Source: Chitinophagaceae bacterium
GTDB lineage: Bacteria > Bacteroidota > Bacteroidia > Chitinophagales > Chitinophagaceae
Direction: 5' to 3'
DNA: 64,000 nt
Assembly (NCBI GenBank): GCA_004173235.1
Contig: SEAC01000026.1
Coordinates: 1-64,000, forward strand
The translations under genes were made by a program, and so were the position numbers. The notes beneath the pieces were generated by a model. The model had not been told where the DNA came from. It searched no databases and saw only the letters and a program-made list of their open reading frames with translations. Below are positions 36,796 to 45,005 of the stretch, piece after piece (position 1 is the stretch's first letter; each line of letters opens with the position of its first letter).

Positions 36796-36875
36796 CCCTC
36801 CCGAAACGGAAACCAGCCGATGAAGCGCAAGCGGAAGTGGTTGGCGCCTGGCTCCACAGGTTCGTTGCGGGAAAT

Positions 36876-36949
36876 TCCTCCTTAGCTCAGTTGGTTAGAG
36901 CATCTGACTGTTAATCAGAGGGTCTCAGGTTCAAGTCCTGAAGGGGGAG
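36876..36949 (+). tRNA. tRNA-Asn(GTT), island attachment gene
   Basis: A full cloverleaf: acceptor TCCTCCT/AGGGGGA, D-stem GCTC/GAGC, anticodon stem TCTGA/TCAGA with loop CTGTTAA (anticodon GTT), T-arm TCAGG-TTCAAGT-CCTGA, discriminator G. Its 3' 43 nt are part of the 49-bp repeat that bounds the island, and the integrated element preserves the complete tRNA at this end. Confidence 0.97.
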
Positions 36950-36955
36950 CTGAAA
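36907..36955 (+). repeat. attL: 49-bp direct repeat within tRNA-Asn
   Basis: This segment from the anticodon loop to 6 bp past the tRNA is identical to 56329-56377. The first mismatches flank it on both sides (G/T before, G/T after). Confidence 0.95.
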
Positions 36956-37040
36956 GGTCTGAAAGTCATTGATTTTCAGGCCTTTATTGTTTTTAAGCCT
37001 CCCTGATTTTAGCCTAATTCTCAGGCTGCTAGGTTTCCTT

Positions 37041-37073
37041 TTGGTTACCATATCTCTTAAAGTTGGTTACCAT
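37041..37073. repeat. Paired TTGGTTACCAT repeats, possible integrase arm sites
   Basis: TTGGTTACCAT occurs twice, at 37041-37051 and 37063-37073, 22 bp apart (two helical turns), between attL and the integrase. The core GTTACCA recurs at 56292-56298, 30 bp inside attR. Placement fits arm-type binding sites of a tyrosine recombinase; this is inference. Confidence 0.5.
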
Positions 37074-37148
37074 TTTTCCTGCTGAAACCCGCCATAGGCC
37101 TGCACTTCAGAAACGAATCCGACTTCTCTCCTTTAAATCAGGTTTCTC

Positions 37149-38366
37149 ATGGCTAAGAATAACCTCACAATCCTTTTCTGGCTCAATAAAGCCAAAGCAA
37201 ATAAAAAGGGCGAAACACCTATCTATCTACGCATCAGCTACGACAACAAACGGAAAACTCTATCCACTGGCTTCTCAATTACCCCGGAACGGTGGGATAG
37301 CTCAAAGGGACAAGTAAAAGGCTCTAAAGACGAATCCAAGCAAATCAATGCTTATATCACCCAAACCAGAGCTAAGCTTATGGAGCTATTCAATGAAATG
37401 CTCCGTCGAGGTGATATTCATTTCGACACTTTGATAGAAAGATTCTTTGGCCGGGATTCAAATAACAAGACCCTCCTTGAGCTTGTAGGCACTCATAATT
37501 GCGACTTCGAACGCCGGATAGGGATAGACTACACAGAGTCAACTTTTGAGAAATATGATATCCTTAGGCGCAAGTTAGAGGCATTTATACCCTTCAAATA
37601 TCACCGGAAGGATATTCGGCTCGTTGACATCACTCACAGTTTCATGGCTGATTTTGAGTTTTACCTTAAGGACCATGACAAGAATGAACACAACACAGCA
37701 GTAAAGTATCTGAAGAATTTGAAGAAAATAATCAACCTAGCATTGATAAATGGATGGCTTGAAGACAATCCCTTTAAAGGATATAAGTCCAATTACAAGG
37801 ATGTTGACCGAGTGTATTTAACTCAGGCAGAGCTAGATTCGATTGAAGCAAAAGAGTTTCGTATTGGACGACTGAGGCTGGTTAAAGACCTATTTCTATT
37901 CCAATGCTATACAGGCTTAGCCTATAGCGATATGACAAACCTCACCTTCGGAAATTTAGCCCCGGGCATAGATGGAGGAAAGTGGATTTTCACAAGACGC
38001 AGGAAAACTGATGTCAGGTCAGCCATCCCCTTACTACCGAAGGCAGAATCCGTAATAAAGAAATATGAAAGTGCCAACTCGAGCTTTGACCAACGGCTAT
38101 TTCCAACCTATAGCATTCAAAAGTTCAACTCCTATCTAAACGAGATAGCGGATTTATGCAATATTTCCAAAAGGCTAACCTCCCATGTAGGAAGAAGGAC
38201 TTTTGCGACTACTATTGCTTTATCGAATGGGATAAGCCTCGAAACTATCAGTAAGATATTAGGGCATTCAACGACGAAAATAACAGCTCAATATGCTGTG
38301 GTAACCGATTATAAGGTTAGTCAAGAAATAGGTCAGCTAAAGAGTAAACTTTTAAAGAAAAGATAG
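37149..38366 (+). CDS. Tyrosine recombinase (Bacteroidota-type integrase)
   Basis: The 405-residue protein has an Arm-binding domain (LSTGFSITPERWDSSKGQVK), a SAM-like core-binding domain (about 110-210), and the catalytic domain: KTD, HVGRRTFAT (His-x-x-Arg), LGHSTTKITAQYAVV (His and nucleophile Tyr near 386). At the first catalytic arginine position it reads CYTGLAYSD, with Ala in place of Arg. That substitution is known in some Bacteroidota integrases, so the enzyme may still be active. It excises and integrates the island at tRNA-Asn. Confidence 0.96.
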   Translation: MAKNNLTILFWLNKAKANKKGETPIYLRISYDNKRKTLSTGFSITPERWDSSKGQVKGSKDESKQINAYITQTRAKLMELFNEMLRRGDIHFDTLIERFFGRDSNNKTLLELVGTHNCDFERRIGIDYTESTFEKYDILRRKLEAFIPFKYHRKDIRLVDITHSFMADFEFYLKDHDKNEHNTAVKYLKNLKKIINLALINGWLEDNPFKGYKSNYKDVDRVYLTQAELDSIEAKEFRIGRLRLVKDLFLFQCYTGLAYSDMTNLTFGNLAPGIDGGKWIFTRRRKTDVRSAIPLLPKAESVIKKYESANSSFDQRLFPTYSIQKFNSYLNEIADLCNISKRLTSHVGRRTFATTIALSNGISLETISKILGHSTTKITAQYAVVTDYKVSQEIGQLKSKLLKKR

Positions 38367-38407
38367 CAGCACTGGCCTCTCTTTCAATTTGTATTATTTT
38401 ACTCGCC

Positions 38408-39163
38408 ATGAATATTTCTGTAAAGAGCTATAAGGAAGCCATAAGAACACTTTCGCCAAAGCATCAGGAATTCTTGAAAGCGCTTTTCTATTCTCCGGAT
38501 TCCACAGCTACAGGACGCGAATTGGCCGCTTCTTTAGGTTACAATAGCTATCAAGCGGCTAACAGACATATTGGGGAAATCGGCAAAAGAATTGGAACTT
38601 TCCTTGACGTTGAATTTGAAACCTATTTTGACTATCGGAGCGGGGAAAGAGAGGCCTATTTTTACACGATAGGGCCATGGACAGATAAAGGATGGAAAAT
38701 GTGGCCAGCTTTACGTAAGGCACTTGTAAGCCTTAAACTGGTCGCGGAAAATGGAAAACAAAATCAGATAAACGAACGTTTGACCACTGAAGTTTTACCT
38801 TTCGTTGAAGAAAAAGCATTGAAAGAGGGGAAAGCAACACTTGTTCCTGTAAACAAATACGAAAGGAACTATCTAGCCAGACGTATGTGCATTGAGATTC
38901 ATGGCAGGAAATGCAAGGCTTGCGATTTCGATTTCGAACGCTTTTATGGCAAATCCGCTGAAGGCTTCATCCATGTACATCATGTTAGGCCTTTACACAC
39001 AATTAAAAAGTCTTATGTCGTTGACCCGGAAAATGACCTAGTTCCATTATGCCCCAACTGTCATTCTGTTGTTCACTTGCAAGAACCGGCTTTATCAATA
39101 GAAGAATTGAAGAAAATGCTACAAAAACAAAAACGATTGTCCAACAGGACAACAGGCCGTTAA
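38408..39163 (+). CDS. McrA-like HNH endonuclease
   Basis: The 251-residue protein starts 42 bp after the integrase. Residues about 1-130 form a helical domain with a winged-helix look (GRELAASLGYNSYQAANRHI). Residues about 155-235 are an HNH nuclease of the McrA-like group: CIEIHGRKCKACDFDFERFY, then GFIHVHHVRPL and DLVPLCPNCHSVVH, giving two Cys pairs and the HNH histidines. Relatives often cleave modified DNA. Its place beside the integrase suggests a defence cargo or an element-maintenance nuclease. Confidence 0.85.
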   Translation: MNISVKSYKEAIRTLSPKHQEFLKALFYSPDSTATGRELAASLGYNSYQAANRHIGEIGKRIGTFLDVEFETYFDYRSGEREAYFYTIGPWTDKGWKMWPALRKALVSLKLVAENGKQNQINERLTTEVLPFVEEKALKEGKATLVPVNKYERNYLARRMCIEIHGRKCKACDFDFERFYGKSAEGFIHVHHVRPLHTIKKSYVVDPENDLVPLCPNCHSVVHLQEPALSIEELKKMLQKQKRLSNRTTGR

Positions 39164-39369
39164 TCGTCAGTGGAATTAAATGGCTTAGGCTTACTGAGTC
39201 TTAATTGAAGAAAAGCTGTTCCAAGCTACGAACCGCCCTTTATAATGTAGTCGCATTTGACTATTGCACACACTCTTGCTTCGCTATTATCAATTTCAGC
39301 TCATTGAAGGGAACAGCTCCTTATTCGGAGCTTCTTGCTTATCTTAACTGACCTGATATTGACTGTCCA

Positions 39370-40233
39370 GTGCATGATAATTACCAATATGGGTTGAAGG
39401 ATGGCCAGCTAATCCATGTGAAAAACGTGGAACGTGGCTTGGCGTGTGGTTGTGAATGTCCTGCCTGCGGCAAGGAGTTCGTGTCGTTCAATAAGCCGGG
39501 ACAGAAGGCAAAGGCTCATTTCAAACACAGGCCAAGACAGTCTTGCCGGTTTGCCTTTGAAACTATCCTACACTTGATGGCTAAGGAAATATTGGCCGAA
39601 ACGAAAACCCTTTACATTCCTTTCCCGAAAATCCGTCATGTTGCACAGGCAGAAGCAATTTTACGCGGTGCCTTGATTCAGTTTGACTACGAATACAAGC
39701 CGGTTCAATTTGATGTTGTTGAAATGGAACGTTGGAAAGGGAAGTATAGACCGGATTTGAAATGCGTCCGCGGTGACAATACGCTATTTGTTGAAATCAT
39801 AGTGTCACATCAATTAGATGAAGAAAAGATTTTTAAGGTAAAGGATGATAATGTGTCAATGATTGAAATTGACTTATCCAATGTTGGACGTGAAATCACA
39901 AGGGAAGAATTAGCCGAATTTCTTGCAAGTCCCAAAACACCTGTTCGTTGGGTCAATATGGCGAAAAACCCGCCAGAATATGATGAAGTTTTGAAACAAC
40001 GGAAAGAATTACGGCAGTTCGTCAGTCAGAGTCAAAAGGTGTTATTGGCAACAACAAGCAACGAAGTCATCTTCGACTGCCCTATCAAAACACGATTAGA
40101 CAGACCGTTTGTTTATTCTGACCGTTGCCCCGCTTGCCGATATTGTGCTGGCATTGTTCGTAACCAATACGAAACAAAAGTTTGGTGCATTGGCGACAAT
40201 GCTTGGGAATACAATAAGCTACTCGGCCTTTAA
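39370..40233 (+). CDS. CoiA-like zinc-finger nuclease-fold protein
   Basis: The frame opens at GTG 39370, just after an in-frame stop. The 287-residue protein has an N-terminal CECPACGKEF zinc knuckle followed by HFKHRP, as in competence protein CoiA, then a PD-(D/E)XK-like core, YRPDLKCVRGDNTLFVEIIV, with SHQLDEEKIFKVK (the conserved VSH..D..K motif). A second Cys cluster (CPACRYC) lies near the end. CoiA helps transformation in streptococci; on islands such proteins may process DNA. The role is uncertain. Confidence 0.72.
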   Translation: MHDNYQYGLKDGQLIHVKNVERGLACGCECPACGKEFVSFNKPGQKAKAHFKHRPRQSCRFAFETILHLMAKEILAETKTLYIPFPKIRHVAQAEAILRGALIQFDYEYKPVQFDVVEMERWKGKYRPDLKCVRGDNTLFVEIIVSHQLDEEKIFKVKDDNVSMIEIDLSNVGREITREELAEFLASPKTPVRWVNMAKNPPEYDEVLKQRKELRQFVSQSQKVLLATTSNEVIFDCPIKTRLDRPFVYSDRCPACRYCAGIVRNQYETKVWCIGDNAWEYNKLLGL

Positions 40234-40455
40234 TCTGCTTGTTAAATTATTTTTTACTCGTCCAGTGGAAACCCCGGTCGTATTTGAATAGAGGGGCAAG
40301 GCATATAACAGAGTTTTGCTGCCCAACATGAAGATTTCGTGGTTTCTGACGGGAAGTATCGAGGGTAGCATTTCAAGCCGCATGGGTCAGGACTGGGCTA
40401 ATATAGAATTATTTTAAGGCTTGCTACAGGCACCTATCTTTCTATTCGCATCCTG

Positions 40456-40980
40456 CTACTTACCGCTTTTGGCACTTACTGACTGTCCATCACTATTGGC
40501 ATCAACTCCAGTAGCAAGTAACCCCTGCAGGTCTTTTTCGAACATTGCCCTTTCTTCTATCATTTTCTTAATCATGGCCAATCTAGCCTTCTTAGAACAT
40601 TTCGCAGCATATTTGGGATTGATTAAATAATATCCTTTTTGCTGCTCATGACGCAGTATCAAGTTTAACTTCTTTAACCGGAGAACGTACTTATTTACCG
40701 ACTCTATACTTAGAGTTACCTTCTTACTGGTTATCTGCCTGATTCTACCAATGAACAATTCCTTCAGCTTGTTATCTATTATAACGGAATTCGTATCAGC
40801 TCTCATTTCTTCACACAGAAAGTCAAAAAATGACCGAGCTGGCGGAGGCAACTGAATTAAAAGGTGCTGGCAATTGAAATACAGGCTAAAGCATCGGCTG
40901 GCAATTAGCATAGAACTAGGAGCCCCAAGCTTAGAAACGGCCTTTCCACTTAGCGTAATTACCTCATATCCCTCTTTCAT
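40456..40980 (-). CDS. RepL-like winged-helix protein (A)
   Basis: The 174-residue protein has a winged-helix region at about 50-130 (FFDFLCEEMRADTNSVIID, VNKYVLRLKKLNLILRHEQQ) ending GYYLINPKYAAKCSKKARL, typical of RepL-type plasmid replication proteins. It is divergent from a second copy at 41148 with the same C-terminal pattern. It is a likely replication initiator or a regulator derived from one. Confidence 0.65.
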   Translation of the reverse strand: MKEGYEVITLSGKAVSKLGAPSSMLIASRCFSLYFNCQHLLIQLPPPARSFFDFLCEEMRADTNSVIIDNKLKELFIGRIRQITSKKVTLSIESVNKYVLRLKKLNLILRHEQQKGYYLINPKYAAKCSKKARLAMIKKMIEERAMFEKDLQGLLATGVDANSDGQSVSAKSGK

Positions 40981-40987
40981 ATTACCA

Positions 40988-40995
40988 CAAAGATA
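40988..40995 (-). promoter_or_regulatory. -7 box of RepL-like gene A
   Basis: The minus strand reads TATCTTTG (TAnnTTTG), 7 bp before the ATG at 40980. Confidence 0.5.
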
Positions 40996-41147
40996 CTATT
41001 CTCGATATACTTATCTTCGTCTACAAAGCCTGATTTTATTGAAAAAAGGCCCATTTTGAAAAATATTGAAGGCTTGGTCTGGAAGGCGTCTGTACTTGCC
41101 TGTTTAAAAACAATCAAATCATCCAAACAAAACAAAAGCTGAATGGT

Positions 41148-41750
41148 ATGAACAAGCGAAACATAATTGAAGAAACTACAGATTCGAGTTGGAGCGCCCA
41201 TCAAAAACTACTTAAGAACTTTACTTTTAATAACAACCTGCCCCGATTCTACAAATCCATCCGCGTCCGGAGAGTAGTATCGGCCAGAAAGTCTGAAGGA
41301 GTTGTTTTACCAGAACACAACCAAGAAACTGTAAGTAAAACAGGGATTGTCTTTTATCCAGAGGCTTTGGAGTATCTGTTTTTCTTGGAAGGCATTCCTA
41401 AAAAGCTTTTTCTCTTCTTGACTTTTTACTACGCGTCACCAAAAACGAATCTCTTCCGTTATAACGCCCATACTGTTACCGACTTTAACGCTTTTTGTTC
41501 AGATATGAACTCAAATATTCCTTCCCCCCATACGACTAAGCAAGCTTTGGAAACCTTGAAAGGCAGAAATATATTACTTAATAAACAGAAGGGCTTATAT
41601 ATGATAAACCCCCTTATAGCGGCATCACCTCTTCTTAGAAGAGACTTAATCGGAGAGTATTCTAATCTGCTTTTGAAGAAAAAAAGGGACATTATTAATG
41701 ACTTCTATCCCATCAATGGAACAAACAAGTCAAATGACATAGAATTATAA
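41148..41750 (+). CDS. RepL-like winged-helix protein (B)
   Basis: The 200-residue protein shares the end of protein A: ALETLKGRNILLNKQ then GLYMINPLIAASPLLRRDL. A central helical region (LEYLFFLEGIPKKLFLFL) precedes it. The N-terminal 60 residues are basic and may bind DNA. The divergent pair with A is separated by 167 bp. It may be a replication initiator paralogue or a copy-number/regulatory partner. Confidence 0.6.
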   Translation: MNKRNIIEETTDSSWSAHQKLLKNFTFNNNLPRFYKSIRVRRVVSARKSEGVVLPEHNQETVSKTGIVFYPEALEYLFFLEGIPKKLFLFLTFYYASPKTNLFRYNAHTVTDFNAFCSDMNSNIPSPHTTKQALETLKGRNILLNKQKGLYMINPLIAASPLLRRDLIGEYSNLLLKKKRDIINDFYPINGTNKSNDIEL

Positions 41751-41821
41751 ACGTTAATGAAGCACAAATATTAAGGAAGAGTTCAAATCTATCTTTCTAA
41801 TAATCAGTTATTTATGAACAC

Positions 41822-41878
41822 ATCTGTCATGTTTATTACACAAAATACTTGACAGATATCCCAAGAGAACTATATTTG
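41822..41878 (+). promoter_or_regulatory. AbiE promoter with overlapping palindromic operator
   Basis: The consensus Bacteroidota promoter is TTG at 41849-41851, a 19-bp spacer, then TATATTTG at 41871-41878. An inverted repeat ATCTGTCA (41822-41829) / TGACAGAT (41850-41857) overlaps the -33 element. AbiEi antitoxins are known to repress their own promoters through inverted repeats, so this is a likely operator. Confidence 0.7.
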
Positions 41879-41893
41879 CAATAAGAAATAGCT

Positions 41894-42625
41894 ATGGATG
41901 CAAAAGTGTCATATCGAGTTAAGAGAAGCCTTTCTAGCATTCCTGATGGGGAAGTGTTCAATTATCGGCGATTCGCCAGTCAAATTGAAAGTGAACAGGC
42001 TATTGTCCAAGCGTTAAGTCGTTTGTCTAAAAAGGGAGAAATAGTACGTTTAGGTAAAGGACAGTATTATAAACCCCGTAAGACAAGGTTTGGTACACTT
42101 AGACCCTCTGAGTCTGAAATTGTAAACACTTTCACGAGGAAGGGGGATTCTCAAGTTGGATATTTGACTGGACTGGCTTTATATAACCAGCTTGGTCTTA
42201 CAACTCAGGTATCAAATACGCTTGTTATTGCTAGAACTTCTAGATTACCAGAGAAAGAAGTAAATGGCTATAAAATCAAGTTTGTCACTCGCCCAATCAA
42301 GTTTACGGAACAAGACATTCCTCTATTGCAGTTACTAGATGCAATTAGAGATATTAGAGACATACCAGACACTACAGTCGACCAGTCTATTGTTGTGCTT
42401 GTTGCAAGACTAATAAGTCTGTCCTCTGACAAACTAAAGAGGCTTATTAAGCTTGCTTTGGAATACAACCCGGCTACAAAAGCATTGACGGGAGCCATAC
42501 TGGAGTATTATTTTGATACAGTAGATGTTACTGTTTTGGCTAAATCTCTCAATCCCTTGTCAAAATACAAGATTGGGGTGGCATCGTCTGTATTGCCTAA
42601 TGCTTCAAACTGGAATGTAGAATGA
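41894..42625 (+). CDS. AbiEi-like antitoxin (DUF6088)
   Basis: The 243-residue protein has an N-terminal winged helix typical of DUF6088/AbiEi (VFNYRRFASQ, VQALSRLSKKGEIVRLGKGQ, YYKPRKTRFG), then the antitoxin body (GYLTGLALYNQLGLTTQVSN). It overlaps the toxin gene by 4 bp (ATGA), giving translational coupling. It should repress the operon and neutralise AbiEii; in studied AbiE systems these are separate functions. Confidence 0.88.
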   Translation: MDAKVSYRVKRSLSSIPDGEVFNYRRFASQIESEQAIVQALSRLSKKGEIVRLGKGQYYKPRKTRFGTLRPSESEIVNTFTRKGDSQVGYLTGLALYNQLGLTTQVSNTLVIARTSRLPEKEVNGYKIKFVTRPIKFTEQDIPLLQLLDAIRDIRDIPDTTVDQSIVVLVARLISLSSDKLKRLIKLALEYNPATKALTGAILEYYFDTVDVTVLAKSLNPLSKYKIGVASSVLPNASNWNVE

Positions 42626-43656
42626 AATTACATGAGTCATCCCAAGACTTCAAAGACGCAATAGAAGCAACAGCTCAGGCTTTGAAACTTCGCCCAGTCT
42701 TCGTCGAGAAGGACTATTGGGTGACTTATGTACTTAAAAACCTCTCCAAGTCTCAGTTTGCCAATCAAGTTGTCTTCAAAGGTGGCACATCCCTTTCGAA
42801 GGCTTATGGCTGTATTAAAAGGTTTTCCGAAGATATTGACTTAGCAATTTTGAATCCTGCTGATTACAGTGGAGGGCAGGTTAAAGGACTATTGAAAACA
42901 ATCACACAGAATATTGCTGGTAACCTAACTGAAATTTCTAACCATGCGGCCACAAAGAAGTTCGGAAAAATAAGGGCGACAGTTTATAGCTATCCTAAAG
43001 TAATTAAAGATGCTAACTATGGAGTAGTAAGTGACAATATACAGATTGAGATAAATAGCATGGCTAATCCAGTGCCTTATGTTGTAAGGCCTATTCGGTG
43101 CTATATAGCTCAATATCTTGAGTCGGCTGGCCTTCTCAAAGAAATCACAGATTACGAGCTAGAGCAATTTGATTTACAAGTCTTATCCCTGCAAAGGACC
43201 TATTTCGAAAAAGTATTATCAGTCAATCGTCTGTCTTATGACCTAGAGGATGGACTTGTTAAGAAGGTTCGCCACTTTTACGATATTCATCAGCTTCATC
43301 ATCATCCAGAGCTCGCAGGAAATATCTTGACTCAAGGGTCTTTTCCCATTTTAAATGATGCAAGGACCGATGATGAAGAAAATCGCACTATGGATGGAGC
43401 ATGGAAAGGCCAGCTCTTAGGTCAGTCACCTCTATTTACTGATATCGAAGCAACGTGGCAAAAGGTTAATAAAGAATATAGAACAGGCTTACAGGACCTT
43501 CTTTGGGAGGACGAGGCCCCTTCACCTGAAGCAATCCAAACTACCTTAGGCGAGATTAAGGTATTTGTAGAAGACTTTGACAAACACCACCCTCCGCAAG
43601 TCAAAACTGAGGCTCAAAAAGACGAGCAGCCAACAGAGGATAAAGTTGAAGAATAG
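42622..43656 (+). CDS. AbiEii-type nucleotidyltransferase toxin
   Basis: The 344-residue protein has the nucleotidyltransferase signature FKGGTSLSKAYGCIKRFSED leading into DIDLAI at about residues 50-76 and a helical C-terminal domain. AbiEii toxins transfer nucleotides, in related MenT enzymes to tRNA ends, and stop growth until AbiEi counters them, causing abortive phage infection. The tail is charged and low in complexity. The target here is unknown. Confidence 0.9.
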   Translation: MKLHESSQDFKDAIEATAQALKLRPVFVEKDYWVTYVLKNLSKSQFANQVVFKGGTSLSKAYGCIKRFSEDIDLAILNPADYSGGQVKGLLKTITQNIAGNLTEISNHAATKKFGKIRATVYSYPKVIKDANYGVVSDNIQIEINSMANPVPYVVRPIRCYIAQYLESAGLLKEITDYELEQFDLQVLSLQRTYFEKVLSVNRLSYDLEDGLVKKVRHFYDIHQLHHHPELAGNILTQGSFPILNDARTDDEENRTMDGAWKGQLLGQSPLFTDIEATWQKVNKEYRTGLQDLLWEDEAPSPEAIQTTLGEIKVFVEDFDKHHPPQVKTEAQKDEQPTEDKVEE

Positions 43657-43733
43657 CAAGATTACTCTTCTCCCTATTCAATCAGGGCAAGCCTCTTTAC
43701 GCCCTGTTGAGGCAGCTGGACGCTTATCTCTAT

Positions 43734-44279
43734 TTAGGCAGCAAGCTTATACTCTAGACAGGTGGGATTCTTCCTAATATTTCGATTCAGATAGTTTCTT
43801 AGCGTATTATACTTCAACTGGCTGAAAAGCGCCGCTTCCTTAGCATTTCTAAACTCTTTTCCAGAACAGTTATCAATAACAGCCTTTCCTTTCTTTGCGA
43901 TAAGGCCATTAGCATAAGCATGAATCATATTTTGAGAATGTGTTACCCATTCTAGATTTTCGAGCTCGTTGTCGAGCTTCTTACCATTCTTATGATTTAC
44001 TTCAGGCAGAGAGTACTGATTAGGTATAAAGACCTTTGCCAAAATAACATGCACAAATAGAGTCTTACAATGACCTCCCCTACATAATGTTACAGTCCGA
44101 TATCCGAAGTTGTTGATTCGAGACTGTATGTATTGCTGCTTATAGTGACGTCTATGACTTCTGATGGATACAAACCTTGACACACTTCTAATTGTACCAA
44201 GGCGGTTAATTTTATAATACCCTTCGAAATCAGGGATGGGATACCATTTTATTAGCGATTTTTTTCTCATATAAGACAT
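43734..44279 (-). CDS. NUMOD4/HNH homing-type endonuclease
   Basis: Start ATG 44279 gives 181 residues. NUMOD4 at the N-terminus (WYPIPDFEGYYKINRLGTIR) is followed by an HNH core (VNHKNGKKLDNELENLEWVT, then SQNMIHAY) and a C-terminal NUMOD1-like DNA-binding segment (FRNAKEAALFSQLKYNTLRN). This is the architecture of free-standing phage homing endonucleases. No intron was recognised around it. It faces away from the AbiE pair. Confidence 0.88.
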   Translation of the reverse strand: MSYMRKKSLIKWYPIPDFEGYYKINRLGTIRSVSRFVSIRSHRRHYKQQYIQSRINNFGYRTVTLCRGGHCKTLFVHVILAKVFIPNQYSLPEVNHKNGKKLDNELENLEWVTHSQNMIHAYANGLIAKKGKAVIDNCSGKEFRNAKEAALFSQLKYNTLRNYLNRNIRKNPTCLEYKLAA

Positions 44280-45005
44280 TGATTGGAGAATATTTACAAA
44301 GACACAAATGGCCTGTCCCAATTGACGTACTGAATTGCACCAGAACGCTTATTCGATTACAGATTAACAGGGGAGTATACGCCTTGATGACCTCTTTAGG
44401 AAATGCAACTTTACATGGTTGTGTACAAGCCTACTGTCTGGTAAACGATAAGGCTTCACCATCAAGCTTAGCACCCATGGCCTAGTGTCAAGTAAAAGAT
44501 TATTAAATAGTCTTGGGATTGAGTCTATTTAGACCGGACAGACCGCTTCTACATTAGTATATGGATTGAGCGTCCGCACAACTCGCCAGCTTCTATTACT
44601 ATAATATACGAAATATTTTGACACGAATAGCCGTACAAGACGGCTTTAAGGATATAATAACTAGTATAACTTATCTGGAGTAGCGTGCCTGTCTCTGGAG
44701 AACAGATAGGGTTTACCCCCCGTATAGCCACCAAGCAACCTTGGCATCCCCCCCTATAAATATTTCCAAGAATTGAAGCGTCTGGAAAGATGTAGCACTT
44801 CCCCTATTCACCTATATGATGATTAATCTAAGAGGTTAAAAATGAAGGGTCTGCCATGTCGAATATATTACTAAACTAAATCATTTATCAGAAATATGAC
44901 TAAAAACAGAAGTCCGTAGAACCCAAAAAGAACGGACCGTAGCAGCAACTACAGCCCGTTTTGCATTAGGAATGATTCAATAACAAATCACTCAAAATCT
45001 GAAGT
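44280..45005. other. Large noncoding stretch in the island
   Basis: This 726-bp AT-rich gap separates the homing endonuclease from the Sak4-like ATPase. I see no convincing gene. It contains an inverted repeat (GTCCGT near 44910 and ACGGAC near 44932) and AT-rich blocks. It is a reasonable place to look for a replication origin or packaging site of the element; no iterons are obvious. Confidence 0.4.

Noticed and set aside
43734..44279. Group I intron-encoded nuclease
   Set aside because: No split gene or intron core was recognised on either side.
44279..44485. 68-codon plus-strand frame inside the island gap
   Set aside because: No recognisable pattern and it begins inside the opposite-strand gene start.
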